Origin: Novosphingobium sp. 28-62-57
GTDB lineage: Bacteria; Pseudomonadota; Alphaproteobacteria; Sphingomonadales; Sphingomonadaceae
Length of the DNA stretch: 64,000 nucleotides
Assembly: GCA_002256985.1 (NCBI GenBank)
Contig: NCGO01000001.1
Coordinates: 496,001 to 560,000 of the forward strand
Direction: 5' to 3'
Below the pieces are notes generated by a model, which was not told the origin of the DNA, made no database searches, and worked only from the letters and a program-made list of their open reading frames with translations. The position numbers were made by a program, and so were the translations under genes. Within the stretch, counting starts at the first letter, position 1. The number at the start of each line of letters is the position of its first letter. Positions 50,929 through 60,807 of the stretch are shown here, one piece after another.

Positions 50929-51657
50929 GTGATCAACACCCCCACCCCGGTTATCGCCGCTTCCGCCCTTACCCTGTCGCTCGGTTCAGGGGAGGCGCGG
51001 GTGGAAATTCTGCGGGGCATCGACCTGACGGTTCTGCCGGGGGAGAAAGTCGCTCTGCTGGGGCCTTCAGGATCGGGCAAATCATCGCTGCTGGCGATCC
51101 TTTCCGGGCTGGAACAGGCGAGCGGCGGCACGCTGAACGTGGCAGGGGCCGATTTTACCACGCTCGATGAAGATGGGCTGGCCGCCGCACGGCGCGGTCG
51201 GATCGGGATTGTGTTGCAGGCATTCCATCTGCTGCCCACGATGACCGCGCTGGAAAACGTGGCAACGCCGCTGGAACTGGCAGGCATGGCTGATGCGATG
51301 GCGCGGGCCGAGGCGGAACTGGTCGCGGTTGGCCTTGGCCACCGGTTGCACCACTATCCGGCGCAGCTTTCGGGTGGAGAGCAGCAGCGCGTGGCGATTG
51401 CCCGCGCGCTGGCGCCCAAGCCAGCGATCCTGTTTGCGGATGAGCCGACCGGCAATCTTGATCATGCCAATGGCGATGCGGTGGCGGACCTGCTGTTTGC
51501 CCGCGCGGGCGAGGTGGGCGCGACATTCATCATGGTGACGCATGACGAGGCGCTGGCGGCGCGTTGCGGGCGGATTGTGCGTCTGGCCGATGGGCGCATC
51601 GTGTCTGATGGCATGTCGAGCGGCCCAGCAGGCGTGGCGTCGGGCGTAGCGGCATGA
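50929..51657 (+). CDS. ABC transporter ATPase, LolD/YbbA type
   Basis: A 242-aa ATP-binding protein. Walker [11 protein letters not shown] loop [16 protein letters not shown], signature [16 protein letters not shown], Walker [14 protein letters not shown] and H loop [12 protein letters not shown] are all present. This places it in the LolD/MacB-like group that pairs with FtsX-type permeases. The start is probably the GTG at 50929, just behind CGAGGCCC; the frame stays open upstream to 50707, but that part encodes the repeat at 50731. It overlaps the permease gene by four bases. Confidence 0.93.
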   Translation: MINTPTPVIAASALTLSLGSGEARVEILRGIDLTVLPGEKVALLGPSGSGKSSLLAILSGLEQASGGTLNVAGADFTTLDEDGLAAARRGRIGIVLQAFHLLPTMTALENVATPLELAGMADAMARAEAELVAVGLGHRLHHYPAQLSGGEQQRVAIARALAPKPAILFADEPTGNLDHANGDAVADLLFARAGEVGATFIMVTHDEALAARCGRIVRLADGRIVSDGMSSGPAGVASGVAA

Positions 51658-54254
51658 ACCTTTCGTGGAGCGCCGCCTGGGCACTGGCAAGGCGCGGACT
51701 GGACTGGCGGTTCAAGGGCCTGCGGCTTTTGCTGGTGTGCCTTGTGCTGGGCACGGCAGCGCTTTCAGCGATTGGCACGTTGACCGGGGCGATTGAGCGG
51801 GAACTGACATCGCGCGGGCGCGAGATGTTGGGGGCGGATCTGGAGTTTACGCTGGCCGCGCGCGCTCCGGCGGCGGACGAGCTTGCGGCAATTGCGGCAT
51901 TGGGCGAGCTTTCCGAAGGCGCGCGGATGCAGGCGATGGCTGTCAAGGTTGGGGCGGTGAAGGTGGCTGGTGCCAACTCACGACCCCCAACCCCCTCCTC
52001 TGAAGAGGAGGGGGCTTCTGGCGCGGCTGCTACGCCGGTTGAGTTGAAGGCGGTGGATGCGAAGTGGCCGCTTTATGGGACTTTCAGGCTGGCTGACGGC
52101 ACGATAGCGCGCGCGCCGGAGGGCATGACGGCCTGGATTGCGCCGGGGGTGGCGGACCGGCTTGGCGTTAAAACGGGCGATGCGCTGAAAGTGGGCGAGG
52201 CCACGCTGACGGTGGGTGGCGTGATTGGCGCGGAGCCGGACCGACTTGCGGAGGGGTTCTCGCTCGGGCCGACAGTGATCATCGGGCAGGAGGCGCTTGA
52301 AGCGTCGAAGCTGGTGCAGCCCGGCTCCATGGTGCGGTCAAAGCTGCGAGTGAAGTTGCAATCGGCGGCTGATCCGGTCGCGCTGGGCGAAAGCATCAAG
52401 GAGCGGTTTCCGCTTGCCGGATATGAAGTGCGCACGCGCGAGAAGGCCTCGCCCAGTCTGGACCGGTTCGTCTCACGCATGGGGCAGTTTCTGGTGCTGG
52501 TGGCGCTGGCGGCTTTGGCGATTGCCGGGATCGGGATTGGCAATGGCGTCAATTCCTATCTGGAAGCGCGGCGCAGCAGCATTGCGACGCTGAAGATTCT
52601 GGGCGCATCGAGCGGCGATATTGCGCGGATTTTCCTGCTGCAATTGGCGGCAGCATCATCGCTGGCGATCATTGCCGGGCTGGTGATCGGCGTGAGCGTG
52701 ACGCCGCTGCTGGGGCAGGCTCTGCAAGGCCTGCTGCCGATCAAGGCGGGGTTCGTGATCGATTATGGCGCGCTGGCGATTGCGGCAGCTTATGGGGCGC
52801 TGATCGCGCTGACTTTTGCCGCGCCGCCACTGGTGCGGGCGCGCAGTTTTCCGGCGATGGCGCTGATGCGTGCGCGCGTTAGCCCCTTGGCGGGTGGATG
52901 GCGCGGAGCGGTGTTGCCGGTGGCCGTGGGGCTTGGCGGGATTGTGGCGCTGGCGGTGTTCACAGCGCCGCAGAAGCTGCTGGCTGCAGGGTTTCTGGGA
53001 GGAGCGGCGGCACTGTTCGTGCTGCTTTCGGCGCTGGGTTGGGGCATTCAGCGCTTGGCCGCGCGGGTGCCAAAGCCAAAGGGCGCGATTGCGCGGATGG
53101 CGCTGGCCAATCTGCACCGGCCCGGCGCGCAGACTTCGGCGCTGGTGGTGGCGCTGGGCTTCGGGCTTTCCGCATTCGTGCTGCTGGCGGCTGTGCAAAC
53201 GAGCCTTGATGGGAACATTGCGTCACGCGTGCCGAACAAGGCGCCGGATTACTTCGTGCTCGATCTGCCGCTGACCAAAGTGGGCGATTTTGATGCGATT
53301 GTGAAGGCGGCGGCTCCGGGGGCCGATATCCGCAAGGTGCCCGCGTTGCGTGGCAGCATCGTGGCTTATGGCCCGGACGGGGCGATGACGCGGGTGGCCG
53401 ATCTCAAGGAATTGCCTGATAACGCTTGGCCTTTGCGTGGGGATCGGGGGCTGACTTATGCCGACGAATTGCCGCAGGGCAATGTGCTGACGCAAGGCCA
53501 GTGGTGGGCGAAGGATTATGCAGGTGAGCCGCTGGTGTCGGTCGACGATGATCTGGGCAAGGCGCTGAACCTGAAGCTGGGGGACCAGATTGCCGTTTCG
53601 ATTCTGGGAGTTGAACGCAGCGCAAAGATCGCCTCGTTCCGGCGGATCGATTGGGAGAATATGGGCCTGAACTATGTGCTGGTGTTCAGCCCCAACGCGA
53701 TTGCTGATGCGCCGCACAATCTGGTCGCAACCGTCAGCCTGCCCGAGCAGGAAAAGACTGACGGCGTTCGCTCGGCAATCCTTGGCGGGCTGGTGAAGGC
53801 GCTGCCATCGAGTTCAGTGATCGAGATCGGACCGGTGCTGGGGCAAGCACGGGAAATCTTGGGCCAGATGGGCACGGCGATTTTGGCGGCGGCGAGTGTG
53901 GCGGTGCTTTCGGGCATGGCGGTGCTGGCCGGAGCCATCGCAGCGGCGCGCGAACGCAAGACTTATGACAATGTGATCCTGCGCGTGCTGGGGGCGAGCC
54001 GCAGGCAGCTGTTGGTGCTGCTGATGGCCGAATATGTGCTGCTAGGTGCACTTCTGTGCGCCTTGGCCTTGGCGCTGGGCAGCGGGGTGGCTTGGGCCGT
54101 GGTCGTGCTGCTGTTCGAGTTTGACTGGCTGCCCGATTGGCCGCGTATCTTGAGCGTGCTCGGCGCGGGCGTGGGGCTGGTGATGGTGCTGGCGGTGGGC
54201 GGTTCGCTCGGCCTGCTGCGCACCCGCCCGGCGCAAGTGCTGCGGGAGCTTTAG
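51654..54254 (+). CDS. FtsX-type ABC transporter permease (YbbP-like)
   Basis: An 866-aa permease with large extracytoplasmic domains and two sets of FtsX-type helices (for example GQFLVLVALAALAIAGIGIGNGVNSYLEARRSSIATLKILGAS and the C-terminal AGAIAAARERKTYDNVILRVLGASRRQLLVLLMAEYVLLG), the YbbP pattern. It partners the preceding ATPase. Residues 110-123 are encoded by an inserted perfect hairpin repeat (51991-52014), giving PPTPSSEEEGASG within the first periplasmic domain. It converges on trpC with a 2-bp gap. Substrate unknown; the LolCDE analogy is an inference. Confidence 0.93.
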   Translation: MNLSWSAAWALARRGLDWRFKGLRLLLVCLVLGTAALSAIGTLTGAIERELTSRGREMLGADLEFTLAARAPAADELAAIAALGELSEGARMQAMAVKVGAVKVAGANSRPPTPSSEEEGASGAAATPVELKAVDAKWPLYGTFRLADGTIARAPEGMTAWIAPGVADRLGVKTGDALKVGEATLTVGGVIGAEPDRLAEGFSLGPTVIIGQEALEASKLVQPGSMVRSKLRVKLQSAADPVALGESIKERFPLAGYEVRTREKASPSLDRFVSRMGQFLVLVALAALAIAGIGIGNGVNSYLEARRSSIATLKILGASSGDIARIFLLQLAAASSLAIIAGLVIGVSVTPLLGQALQGLLPIKAGFVIDYGALAIAAAYGALIALTFAAPPLVRARSFPAMALMRARVSPLAGGWRGAVLPVAVGLGGIVALAVFTAPQKLLAAGFLGGAAALFVLLSALGWGIQRLAARVPKPKGAIARMALANLHRPGAQTSALVVALGFGLSAFVLLAAVQTSLDGNIASRVPNKAPDYFVLDLPLTKVGDFDAIVKAAAPGADIRKVPALRGSIVAYGPDGAMTRVADLKELPDNAWPLRGDRGLTYADELPQGNVLTQGQWWAKDYAGEPLVSVDDDLGKALNLKLGDQIAVSILGVERSAKIASFRRIDWENMGLNYVLVFSPNAIADAPHNLVATVSLPEQEKTDGVRSAILGGLVKALPSSSVIEIGPVLGQAREILGQMGTAILAAASVAVLSGMAVLAGAIAAARERKTYDNVILRVLGASRRQLLVLLMAEYVLLGALLCALALALGSGVAWAVVVLLFEFDWLPDWPRILSVLGAGVGLVMVLAVGGSLGLLRTRPAQVLREL
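51981..52016. repeat. Hairpin repeat inserted in frame in the permease gene
   Basis: CGACCCCCAA leads into a perfect 11-base-arm hairpin (CCCCCTCCTCT, GA, AGAGGAGGGGG; 51991-52014). It resembles the hairpins at 8560-8670 in composition and in the lead ACCCCCAACCCCC (there CTCCCAACCCTCTCCCC). The frame is maintained through it. Confidence 0.8.
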
Positions 54255-54256
54255 GT

Positions 54257-55045
54257 TTAGCCCTGCAGCAATGCCCGCGTCGCAGCCTCAACATCGGGCT
54301 GACGCATCAGCGCTTCGCCGACAAGGAATGTGCGCGCGCCGAACTTTTCGAGGTGGAGCAGGTCGGCGTGGGTGTTGATGCCGCTTTCGCTGACCAGCAG
54401 CGTGCCATCGGGCGCCAGTGCGGCGAGGCGTTCGGTGGTCGACAGGTCGGTTACGAAGCGCTTAAGATCGCGGTTGTTTACGCCGATGAGGCGCGACTTG
54501 AGGCGGGCGGCGCGTTCCATTTCGGCTTCGTCATGGACTTCGACGAGGGCGTCCATACCCTGTTCGTGCGCGGCGGCTTCCATCTCGGCCATTTGCGCGT
54601 CTGACAGGCAGGCGGCGATGATCAGGATGGCGTCTGCGCCCATCGCGCGGGCCTCAGCACACTGCCACGGATCGACCATGAAGTCCTTGCGGATGACCGG
54701 GAGCGTGCAGGCGGCACGGGCGGCGATCAGGTAATCTTCGTGGCCCTGGAAATAGGGCTCGTCAGTGAGGACCGAGAGGCAGGTGGCTCCACCGGCCTGA
54801 TAGGCGCAGGCATGGTCTGCCGGGCTGAAATCGGCGCGGATTAGGCCCTTGGAGGGGCTGGCTTTCTTGATTTCGGCAATCAGTGCGTAGCCGGTGGCGG
54901 CCTTGGTGCGCAGCGCGGCTTCGAAACCGCGCGGGGCGGTTTGTTCGCTGGCGCGGGCGGCGAGGTCGGCGAGAGAGAGGCGGGCCTTGCGGGCGGCGAC
55001 TTCGCTGCGCGTGGTGTCGCAGATTTCGGTGAGCATGTCGGTCAT
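54257..55045 (-). CDS. trpC: Indole-3-glycerol phosphate synthase
   Basis: Fourth step of tryptophan synthesis: closes the indole ring. The 262-aa TIM barrel has [33 protein letters not shown] (catalytic Lys, Glu region), [14 protein letters not shown], and [12 protein letters not shown]. Complete. It is the last trp gene of the leftward group and is separated from trpD by 148 bases containing the repeat at 55097-55179. Confidence 0.98.
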   Translation of the reverse strand: MTDMLTEICDTTRSEVAARKARLSLADLAARASEQTAPRGFEAALRTKAATGYALIAEIKKASPSKGLIRADFSPADHACAYQAGGATCLSVLTDEPYFQGHEDYLIAARAACTLPVIRKDFMVDPWQCAEARAMGADAILIIAACLSDAQMAEMEAAAHEQGMDALVEVHDEAEMERAARLKSRLIGVNNRDLKRFVTDLSTTERLAALAPDGTLLVSESGINTHADLLHLEKFGARTFLVGEALMRQPDVEAATRALLQG

Positions 55046-55096
55046 TGTGCGAGTGCCTTAGCGGGGTTGGGCGCGGTGGGGCAAGAGTGTCCTTCG

Positions 55097-55179
55097 ATCC
55101 TTCGACAAGCTCAGGATGAGCGGGGCTGGTGAAACAGAAACATGCACAAAGACCGCTCATCCTGAGCTTGTCGAAGGAT
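55097..55179. repeat. CTTCGACAAGC inverted repeat between trpD and trpC
   Basis: Arms ATCCTTCGACAAGCTCAGG (55097-) and CCTGAGCTTGTCGAAGGAT (-55179), both continuing into GATGAGCGG / CCGCTCATC, around about 29 bases. It would form a long stem in the trp mRNA between trpD and trpC. This CTTCGACAAGCTCAGGATGAGC sequence is a widespread sphingomonad repeat. Confidence 0.9.
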
Positions 55180-55193
55180 GCCGAACCGACGCT

Positions 55194-56183
55194 CTACTTG
55201 AGCGCTGCGATCCAGCAGTTGAGCAGGGCGTTGGCGAGGCCTTTGTCGATGGCTTCCGCTGCTTCCTCGACGCCTTCGTGCCAGTCATGCGCTTCGCCCG
55301 CGACGATCAGCGCGGCGGCGGCGTTTAGGAGGACGGCGTTGCGGTAGGGGCCTTCCTCGCCCTGCAACAGCGCGCGCAAGGCGGCGGCGTTGTAGGGTGC
55401 GTCGCCACCGCGCAGGGCTTCGACTGGGGCTGTGGGCAGGCCTGCGTCTTGGGGCGTGAGGCGTTGCATCAGCACTTCACTGCCGCGCACTTGCGCCAGT
55501 TCGTTGCCACCGGCGAGGCTCAGTTCGTCAAGGCCCTCGTCGCCCGAGATGACCATGCTGTGGTCCGTGCCGAGGCGGCTCAGGGCGTCAGCATAGATCG
55601 GCACATAGGCGGGCCGCGCGATGCCGACGAGTTGGCGACGGACGCCTGCGGGGTTTGCCAATGGCCCCATCAGGTTGAAGATGGTGCGGCGGCCCAGTGC
55701 CTTGCGGATGGGCATGATGCGGCCCATAGACGGGTGGTGCTTGGCCGCGAAAAGGAAGCAGATGCCAAGGTCAGCCAGCGTTTCCTCTGCAGTTTCAGCC
55801 GCACGATCAAGGTTGAGGCCGAGCGCTTCCAATGTGTCGGCAGCGCCAGCCTTTGAACTGGCGGCGCGGTTGCCGTGCTTGGCAACCGGCACACCGCAGG
55901 CCGCGACGACGAGGCTGACGGCGGTGGAGACGTTGAGCGTGTGGTGACCATCGCCGCCAGTGCCGCAGACGTCGATGGCGTTGGCAGGCGCTTTGACCGG
56001 GATCATCCGGGCGCGCATGGCGCGGGCCGCTCCGGCGATTTCGGACGCGGTTTCGCCCCGGTCGGACAGGGCGGTGAGGAACTGCGCGATGGCTTCATCC
56101 GGCACGGTGCCATCGAGGATGGCCGCAAAGGCCGCTTCGGCTTCAGCTTCTTCCAGCGGATGGGTTACATCGGGCAGGCTCAT
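55194..56183 (-). CDS. trpD: Anthranilate phosphoribosyltransferase
   Basis: Second step of tryptophan synthesis: joins anthranilate with PRPP. The 329-aa protein contains [43 protein letters not shown] (PRPP binding), [10 protein letters not shown], and the C-terminal [12 protein letters not shown] region. Complete. It overlaps trpG by four bases. Downstream the trp unit continues to trpC after a repeat. Confidence 0.98.
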   Translation of the reverse strand: MSLPDVTHPLEEAEAEAAFAAILDGTVPDEAIAQFLTALSDRGETASEIAGAARAMRARMIPVKAPANAIDVCGTGGDGHHTLNVSTAVSLVVAACGVPVAKHGNRAASSKAGAADTLEALGLNLDRAAETAEETLADLGICFLFAAKHHPSMGRIMPIRKALGRRTIFNLMGPLANPAGVRRQLVGIARPAYVPIYADALSRLGTDHSMVISGDEGLDELSLAGGNELAQVRGSEVLMQRLTPQDAGLPTAPVEALRGGDAPYNAAALRALLQGEEGPYRNAVLLNAAAALIVAGEAHDWHEGVEEAAEAIDKGLANALLNCWIAALK

Positions 56184-56767
56184 GCGGGCAGCGGGTTGGT
56201 CTTGATGCCGCAGAGCTTGAGGAAGTTCGCGACCATCGCGTGGCCGTGCTCGGTGGCGATGGATTCCGGGTGGAATTGCACACCGTGGATCTGCAGCGAG
56301 GTGTGGCGGAAGCCCATGACGTGCGTGTCATCGGACTGCGCGTTGACTTCGAGGCAATTGGGAATGTCGGTCACGATCAGCGAGTGATAGCGCGTGGCGA
56401 TGAACGGGCTGGGCAGGCCTTCGAACACGCCGGTGCCATCGTGGGTGACGGGGCTGGTCTTGCCGTGCATCAACCCGCCACGCACGACCTTGCCGCCGAA
56501 ATACTGCCCGATTGACTGGTGGCCGAGGCACACGCCGAGCAGCGGCAGCTTTGCATCGGCCGCCGCTCCGACGAGATCGAGGCTGACGCCCGCCTCGTTC
56601 GGTGTGCAGGGGCCGGGCGAGAGCAGAAACCCTTGCGCGCCGGTCTTGATGGCTTGCTCTGCCGTGAGCGCATCGTTGCGCACGACTTCAACTTCCGCGC
56701 CCATTTCCATCAGGTAATGGACGAGGTTCCAGGTGAAGCTGTCGTAGTTGTCGATGACGAGGATCAT
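56180..56767 (-). CDS. trpG: Anthranilate synthase, glutamine amidotransferase subunit
   Basis: Provides ammonia from glutamine to TrpE. The 195-aa class I amidotransferase starts [19 protein letters not shown] and has [28 protein letters not shown] with the nucleophile Cys, and [13 protein letters not shown] with the His-Glu pair. Complete. In standard operons it follows trpE; here a YcxB-like gene lies between them, two bases upstream. It may also serve PabB (folate). Confidence 0.98.
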   Translation of the reverse strand: MILVIDNYDSFTWNLVHYLMEMGAEVEVVRNDALTAEQAIKTGAQGFLLSPGPCTPNEAGVSLDLVGAAADAKLPLLGVCLGHQSIGQYFGGKVVRGGLMHGKTSPVTHDGTGVFEGLPSPFIATRYHSLIVTDIPNCLEVNAQSDDTHVMGFRHTSLQIHGVQFHPESIATEHGHAMVANFLKLCGIKTNPLPA

Positions 56768-56768
56768 A

Positions 56769-57314
56769 TCAGACCTTTGATAGCCCCCGTTTCACACCGG
56801 CGGTAGCGAGGCATTGCTTGAGGTCAGCCAAACTTTCTTCGCCTAGCTGTGCCTTGGGAAGGCAAAAAAAGGTTATGCTTGTCTTTTCCAGCACAAGCAG
56901 GCGCTCACTCTCCATCCAGCTTTTTACATGGGACCAAGGTAGGTTGGAGGTCTCGAACTTTCCCTCAGCGCTCATTCCTTGCGCATCGAAACTGAACACA
57001 TACGGCGCGCTTGCCGATGGTTGTTCGGAATAGAGCTTCCGTGCACTGCGTGGGATGCACCACAGCAACCAAAGGCGTATTCCAACATACGCGCAAAGTC
57101 CGACCATCAATCCCATTAAGAGGCAAACAAACAACGTCTGCACGGAGAGTCCGTTATCCGCAACTTCTCCAAACGAAATGATCACCGCGTAAAGGATGGT
57201 GGTCAAAGCGATGAAGCGAGCAGAGGCAACAACAGTCCATCTGCTGCGAATTCTCAATCGGTTAGCTTCGAGGTAGTCCTCGTAGCTCATCGTGATGGTG
57301 ACTTTTTGGTTCAC
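56769..57314 (-). CDS. YcxB-like membrane protein inside the trp operon
   Basis: A 181-aa protein with two membrane helices ([20 protein letters not shown] and [25 protein letters not shown]) and a C-terminal soluble domain with [38 protein letters not shown], the pattern of YcxB-type proteins. Function is not known for the family. Base composition is visibly more AT-rich than the trp genes on either side. It nevertheless overlaps trpE by ATGA and stops one base before trpG, so it is fully integrated in translation. This mixture suggests an acquired gene that was then fixed in the operon. Confidence 0.8.
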   Translation of the reverse strand: MNQKVTITMSYEDYLEANRLRIRSRWTVVASARFIALTTILYAVIISFGEVADNGLSVQTLFVCLLMGLMVGLCAYVGIRLWLLWCIPRSARKLYSEQPSASAPYVFSFDAQGMSAEGKFETSNLPWSHVKSWMESERLLVLEKTSITFFCLPKAQLGEESLADLKQCLATAGVKRGLSKV

Positions 57315-58849
57315 TGCCCATACCCCGGTTCGCTCGCCACCCGCACAGCTTCACGCGCCGCCGCGAACAACGCGCCGCTTTTCAGCTCGCATTCGCGCTG
57401 TTCGTATTCGGGGTTGCTGTCGGCGACGATGCCCGCGCCGGCCTGGGCGTGGAGGACGCCGTCTTTGACAACGCCGGTGCGCAGGACGATGCAGCTGTCG
57501 ACCGAGCCGTCGGGAGCGAAGTAGCCGACGCCGCCTGCGTAGGCGCCGCGCGTTTCGGGTTCGAGTTCGGCGATGATTTCGCAGGCGCGGACTTTGGGGG
57601 CGCCGCTGACGGTGCCTGCAGGGAATCCGGCGAAGAGGGCGTCGACGCTATCGGCGCGGTTGGTGTCGAGCCTGCCGACCACGTTCGAGACGATGTGCAT
57701 CACGTGGCTGTAGCGTTCGACGGTGTAGCTTTCGGTGACTTTGACCGTACCCGCCTTGGCCACGCGGCCGACATCGTTACGGCCGAGGTCGAGCAGCATC
57801 AGGTGCTCGGCGCGTTCCTTGGGATCGTCGAGCAGGCTCAGTTCGTTTGCGCGGTCTTCCTCGGGCGTTTTCCCACGAGGGCGGGTTCCGGCGATGGGGC
57901 GGATCGTCACTTCGCCATCGCGAATGCGGACGAGGATTTCCGGGCTTGAGCCGGTCAGCGCGAAGCCCGGCATGTCGAGGAAATAGAGGAAGGGCGAGGG
58001 GTTGATGCGGCGCAAGGCGCGGTAGAGTGCAATGGGCGGAAGCGGGAAGGGCGCGGTGAAGCGCTGGGCGAGGACGACCTGGAAGATGTCGCCTGCCTCG
58101 ATGTAGTCCTTGGCTTGGCTGACCATGTTTGCGTAATTGGCCGCTGGCATGACCGGCTGCGGGGTTACGTCGATGCTTTGCGCAAGGCGCGTATCGGCAG
58201 GGACCGGATCGGCCAGCTTGCGCAAGGCGTTGTCGATGCGTTCCGCTGCGGCTTCGAGCAGGTATTCGGGCGCGCCGCCTTCGGCCCAGACGGGTGCAAT
58301 GGCGAACAATTCATCGGACAGGCGATCGAACACCAGCACCACGGTGGGGCGAGTGAACAGCATGTCGGGCAGGACGAGATCGCTTTGGGCGGCGCGCGGC
58401 AGCTTTTCGACGAGGCCGATGGTTTCATAGCCGAAGTAGCCGACGAGGCAGGCGAGTGCCGGGGGCAGGGCCGCGGGTACATCGATCCGGCAGGCGGCGA
58501 CGAGCGCGCGCAGTTCGGCCAGCGAATTGCCGGGGAGCGGGGCGAAGGCGGCCTTGTCGTGCCGCCAGATGCGGTTGATTTCGGCGCTGGCGCCGGTGGC
58601 GCGGAAAACGAGGTCCGGGTCAATTCCGAGCAGGCTGTACCGCCCGCGCACTTCGCCGCCCTGCACGGATTCGAGCAGGAAATCACCGCGCCCTGATTCC
58701 ATCAGCTTCAGCGCTGCGCCGACCGGGGTTTCGGTATCGACAATCAGCTTGCGCCAGACGAGCGCGGGCTTTCCGGCGGAAAGCTGCACAAGCGCGGGGC
58801 CGTGGTTTTCAAGGTTTGCGGTGACGGGTGCGGCGGTGAGCGTCGTCAT
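57311..58849 (-). CDS. trpE: Anthranilate synthase component I
   Basis: Makes anthranilate from chorismate with ammonia supplied by TrpG. The 512-aa protein has the N-terminal tryptophan feedback domain with LLESVQGGEVRGRYSLLG, and the chorismate-binding domain with IVLRTGVVKDGVLHAQAGAGIV, GSSPEILVRI, TIRPIAGTRPRG, LLDLGRNDVGRV and AGTVSGAPKVRA. Complete. It starts 17 bases behind the PpiD-like gene and probably shares its transcription. No leader peptide or trp attenuator is visible before it. Confidence 0.98.
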   Translation of the reverse strand: MTTLTAAPVTANLENHGPALVQLSAGKPALVWRKLIVDTETPVGAALKLMESGRGDFLLESVQGGEVRGRYSLLGIDPDLVFRATGASAEINRIWRHDKAAFAPLPGNSLAELRALVAACRIDVPAALPPALACLVGYFGYETIGLVEKLPRAAQSDLVLPDMLFTRPTVVLVFDRLSDELFAIAPVWAEGGAPEYLLEAAAERIDNALRKLADPVPADTRLAQSIDVTPQPVMPAANYANMVSQAKDYIEAGDIFQVVLAQRFTAPFPLPPIALYRALRRINPSPFLYFLDMPGFALTGSSPEILVRIRDGEVTIRPIAGTRPRGKTPEEDRANELSLLDDPKERAEHLMLLDLGRNDVGRVAKAGTVKVTESYTVERYSHVMHIVSNVVGRLDTNRADSVDALFAGFPAGTVSGAPKVRACEIIAELEPETRGAYAGGVGYFAPDGSVDSCIVLRTGVVKDGVLHAQAGAGIVADSNPEYEQRECELKSGALFAAAREAVRVASEPGYGQ

Positions 58850-58866
58850 GGCTTGTGCTTATCGGC

Positions 58867-60807
58867 TCACTGGGCGCTGGCGCCGGTCAACTGGTCACGG
58901 ACGGCCTTGATCCCGGCTTCGTTGCGTTCGACACCCACTTCCTTGCGGATGGCAAGGCGCAGCTGCTGTGCATATTCGTCACCGGCATCGGCCGAGAACG
59001 AACGGGCCGCCTGCGTGAAGACCTGATCGCCACGCTTCACATCGCCCAGAACGATGTCTTTTACCGAGACCACGAACCAGCCTGCCTTGTCTGGTCCTTC
59101 AAGGCGCTTGTGCGTGCCCTTGGCCATGGCGAAGAGCAGCGCGAGCGGGGCGGGGACTTGGCCCTGCATCTGGTTAAGCGCGGCGCGCGGGAGATCAACG
59201 GCCTGCGGCGCAGGCAGGGGCGCGCCTGCGGCCTTCACGGCTTCGGCCAGGGGCATGCCCTTGTTCAGGGCGGCGAGGATCTTGTCTGCTGCCACCTTTG
59301 CTTTGGCAGCGCCTTGGTCCACCGCCCAATCGCGCGCGACAAGCGGCTTGATCTTGTCCAGCGGGGCAGGGGTGGCGGCGGTGAGTTGACCGACGTCGAA
59401 AATCGCGACCTTGAGGCCTGCGGTCAATTCGGCCAGCTGGGCTTCGCCTTCGCGCTCCATCGCAAATGCCGCCTGCACCAGCGGCGCAAGGTCTGGCGAG
59501 ACCTTCTCACCCTGCGTTCCGAACACGCTGCCATCGGCGGTGAGCGGGGCGGTGGTGCTGACGGTCATGTTCAGCTTCTTGGCGATATCGGCAAGGCCGG
59601 TACCGCCGTCAATTTCCTGTTCCGCCTGTGCGGCAAGATCGGACAGTGCGGCGCGGCGCTTTTGCGCCGTGAGCGTCTTGATGATGTCAGGCCGGGCCTG
59701 ATCAAGCGTTTTTCCGGTGTTGCGTGTGACGGAATCGACTTTGACCACATGCCAGCCAATGCTGGACTTGGCAGGAGCAGCGATTGCGCCCTGAGCTGCG
59801 GCAAAGGCGGCATCGGCCACGGCTTTGGCGGTCTGGTTCCCCAGTGTGTCGCGCGTCTGGTTTTCCAGTTTGCTGGGGACAAGGCCCTTGGCGCGGGCGG
59901 CAGTTTCAAGCGCGCCGCTGCTGGCAACCTCGGCGGCAAGCGCCTTGGCGGCAGCCTCGGTCGGCACGATGACTTGGGTTACCGAACGCTGTTCGGACGG
60001 GGCGTAGATCGCCGTGTTCGCTTTATAATCGGCGGCGATTTCGGCCTCGGTGGGTGCGGGCACATTCTTTAGGCTGGTCTCATCGAGCACGAGATAGCGG
60101 ATCGTGCGCCGCTCGGGCTGCATGTAGCGGGCCTTGTTGGCGTTGTAGAACGCCAGGAGCGTGTTGGTATCGGGCGGCGATGCGGGAGCGAAAGCGAGCG
60201 AGGGCACCTGCAGGACCGTGCCGGTGCGCTTTTCGGTGAGCAGTGCGGCATAGCGCTGCACCGCTTCATCGGCCATTTGCGCACCGAAACCTGCGGGCAG
60301 GAGCAACTGGCGGGCAATCAGGCCCTGGCCCAGATCCTTGCGCACTTCCTTGTCGGTCAGGCCGCGCTGTTTGAGCAACTGTTCATAGGTGCTCTGGCTG
60401 AACTTGCCATCAACGCCCTGAAAGGCCTGCACTTTTACGATCTCGCTGTCGATCAGGCGGTTGCTGACGGTCATACCATGGCGTTCGCCCCATTCGGCAA
60501 GGGCGAGGCGATCAGTGAGGCCATTCAGCACGGTATCCATGCCGCCAGCAGACAGGAACTGTGCCATGGTGAGGCCGGGCTGGCGCTGCCGCTCTTGTTC
60601 AAAAGAGCCGGTCAGGGCTTTGCCAAGTTCGGCCGTGCCGAGGCGGCTTGATCCGACCTTTGCGGCGCGATCACCCCCGGCAACGCCGCCAAAGCCGCTG
60701 CCAGTGACATCGGCGCTGGCAAAAGCAAGCGCGATCAGGCCGAGGAACACCAACGCAAAGGCAACGCCAAAGCGGGATTTCAGGAACGAGCGGAAGAAGC
60801 CGAGCAT
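58867..60807 (-). CDS. PpiD-like periplasmic peptidyl-prolyl isomerase/foldase
   Basis: A 646-aa inner-membrane foldase. One N-terminal helix (RFGVAFALVFLGLIALAFASA) anchors it; an N-terminal SurA-N-like chaperone region follows (AELGKALTGSFEQERQRQPGLTMAQFLSAGGMDTVLNGLTDRLALAEW), then a parvulin-like domain (SIGWHVVKVDSV) and a helical C terminus. This is the PpiD layout, helping newly exported proteins at the Sec gate. Start 60807 (MLGFFRSFLKSRF) is chosen because it gives the standard PpiD N terminus; 60897 is open but unlikely. It is divergent from tpiA. Confidence 0.92.
   Translation of the reverse strand: MLGFFRSFLKSRFGVAFALVFLGLIALAFASADVTGSGFGGVAGGDRAAKVGSSRLGTAELGKALTGSFEQERQRQPGLTMAQFLSAGGMDTVLNGLTDRLALAEWGERHGMTVSNRLIDSEIVKVQAFQGVDGKFSQSTYEQLLKQRGLTDKEVRKDLGQGLIARQLLLPAGFGAQMADEAVQRYAALLTEKRTGTVLQVPSLAFAPASPPDTNTLLAFYNANKARYMQPERRTIRYLVLDETSLKNVPAPTEAEIAADYKANTAIYAPSEQRSVTQVIVPTEAAAKALAAEVASSGALETAARAKGLVPSKLENQTRDTLGNQTAKAVADAAFAAAQGAIAAPAKSSIGWHVVKVDSVTRNTGKTLDQARPDIIKTLTAQKRRAALSDLAAQAEQEIDGGTGLADIAKKLNMTVSTTAPLTADGSVFGTQGEKVSPDLAPLVQAAFAMEREGEAQLAELTAGLKVAIFDVGQLTAATPAPLDKIKPLVARDWAVDQGAAKAKVAADKILAALNKGMPLAEAVKAAGAPLPAPQAVDLPRAALNQMQGQVPAPLALLFAMAKGTHKRLEGPDKAGWFVVSVKDIVLGDVKRGDQVFTQAARSFSADAGDEYAQQLRLAIRKEVGVERNEAGIKAVRDQLTGASAQ

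Noticed and set aside
58850-58866. trp leader peptide and attenuator before trpE
   Set aside because: Only 17 bases separate the PpiD-like stop from the trpE start; no Trp codons or alternative hairpins fit.
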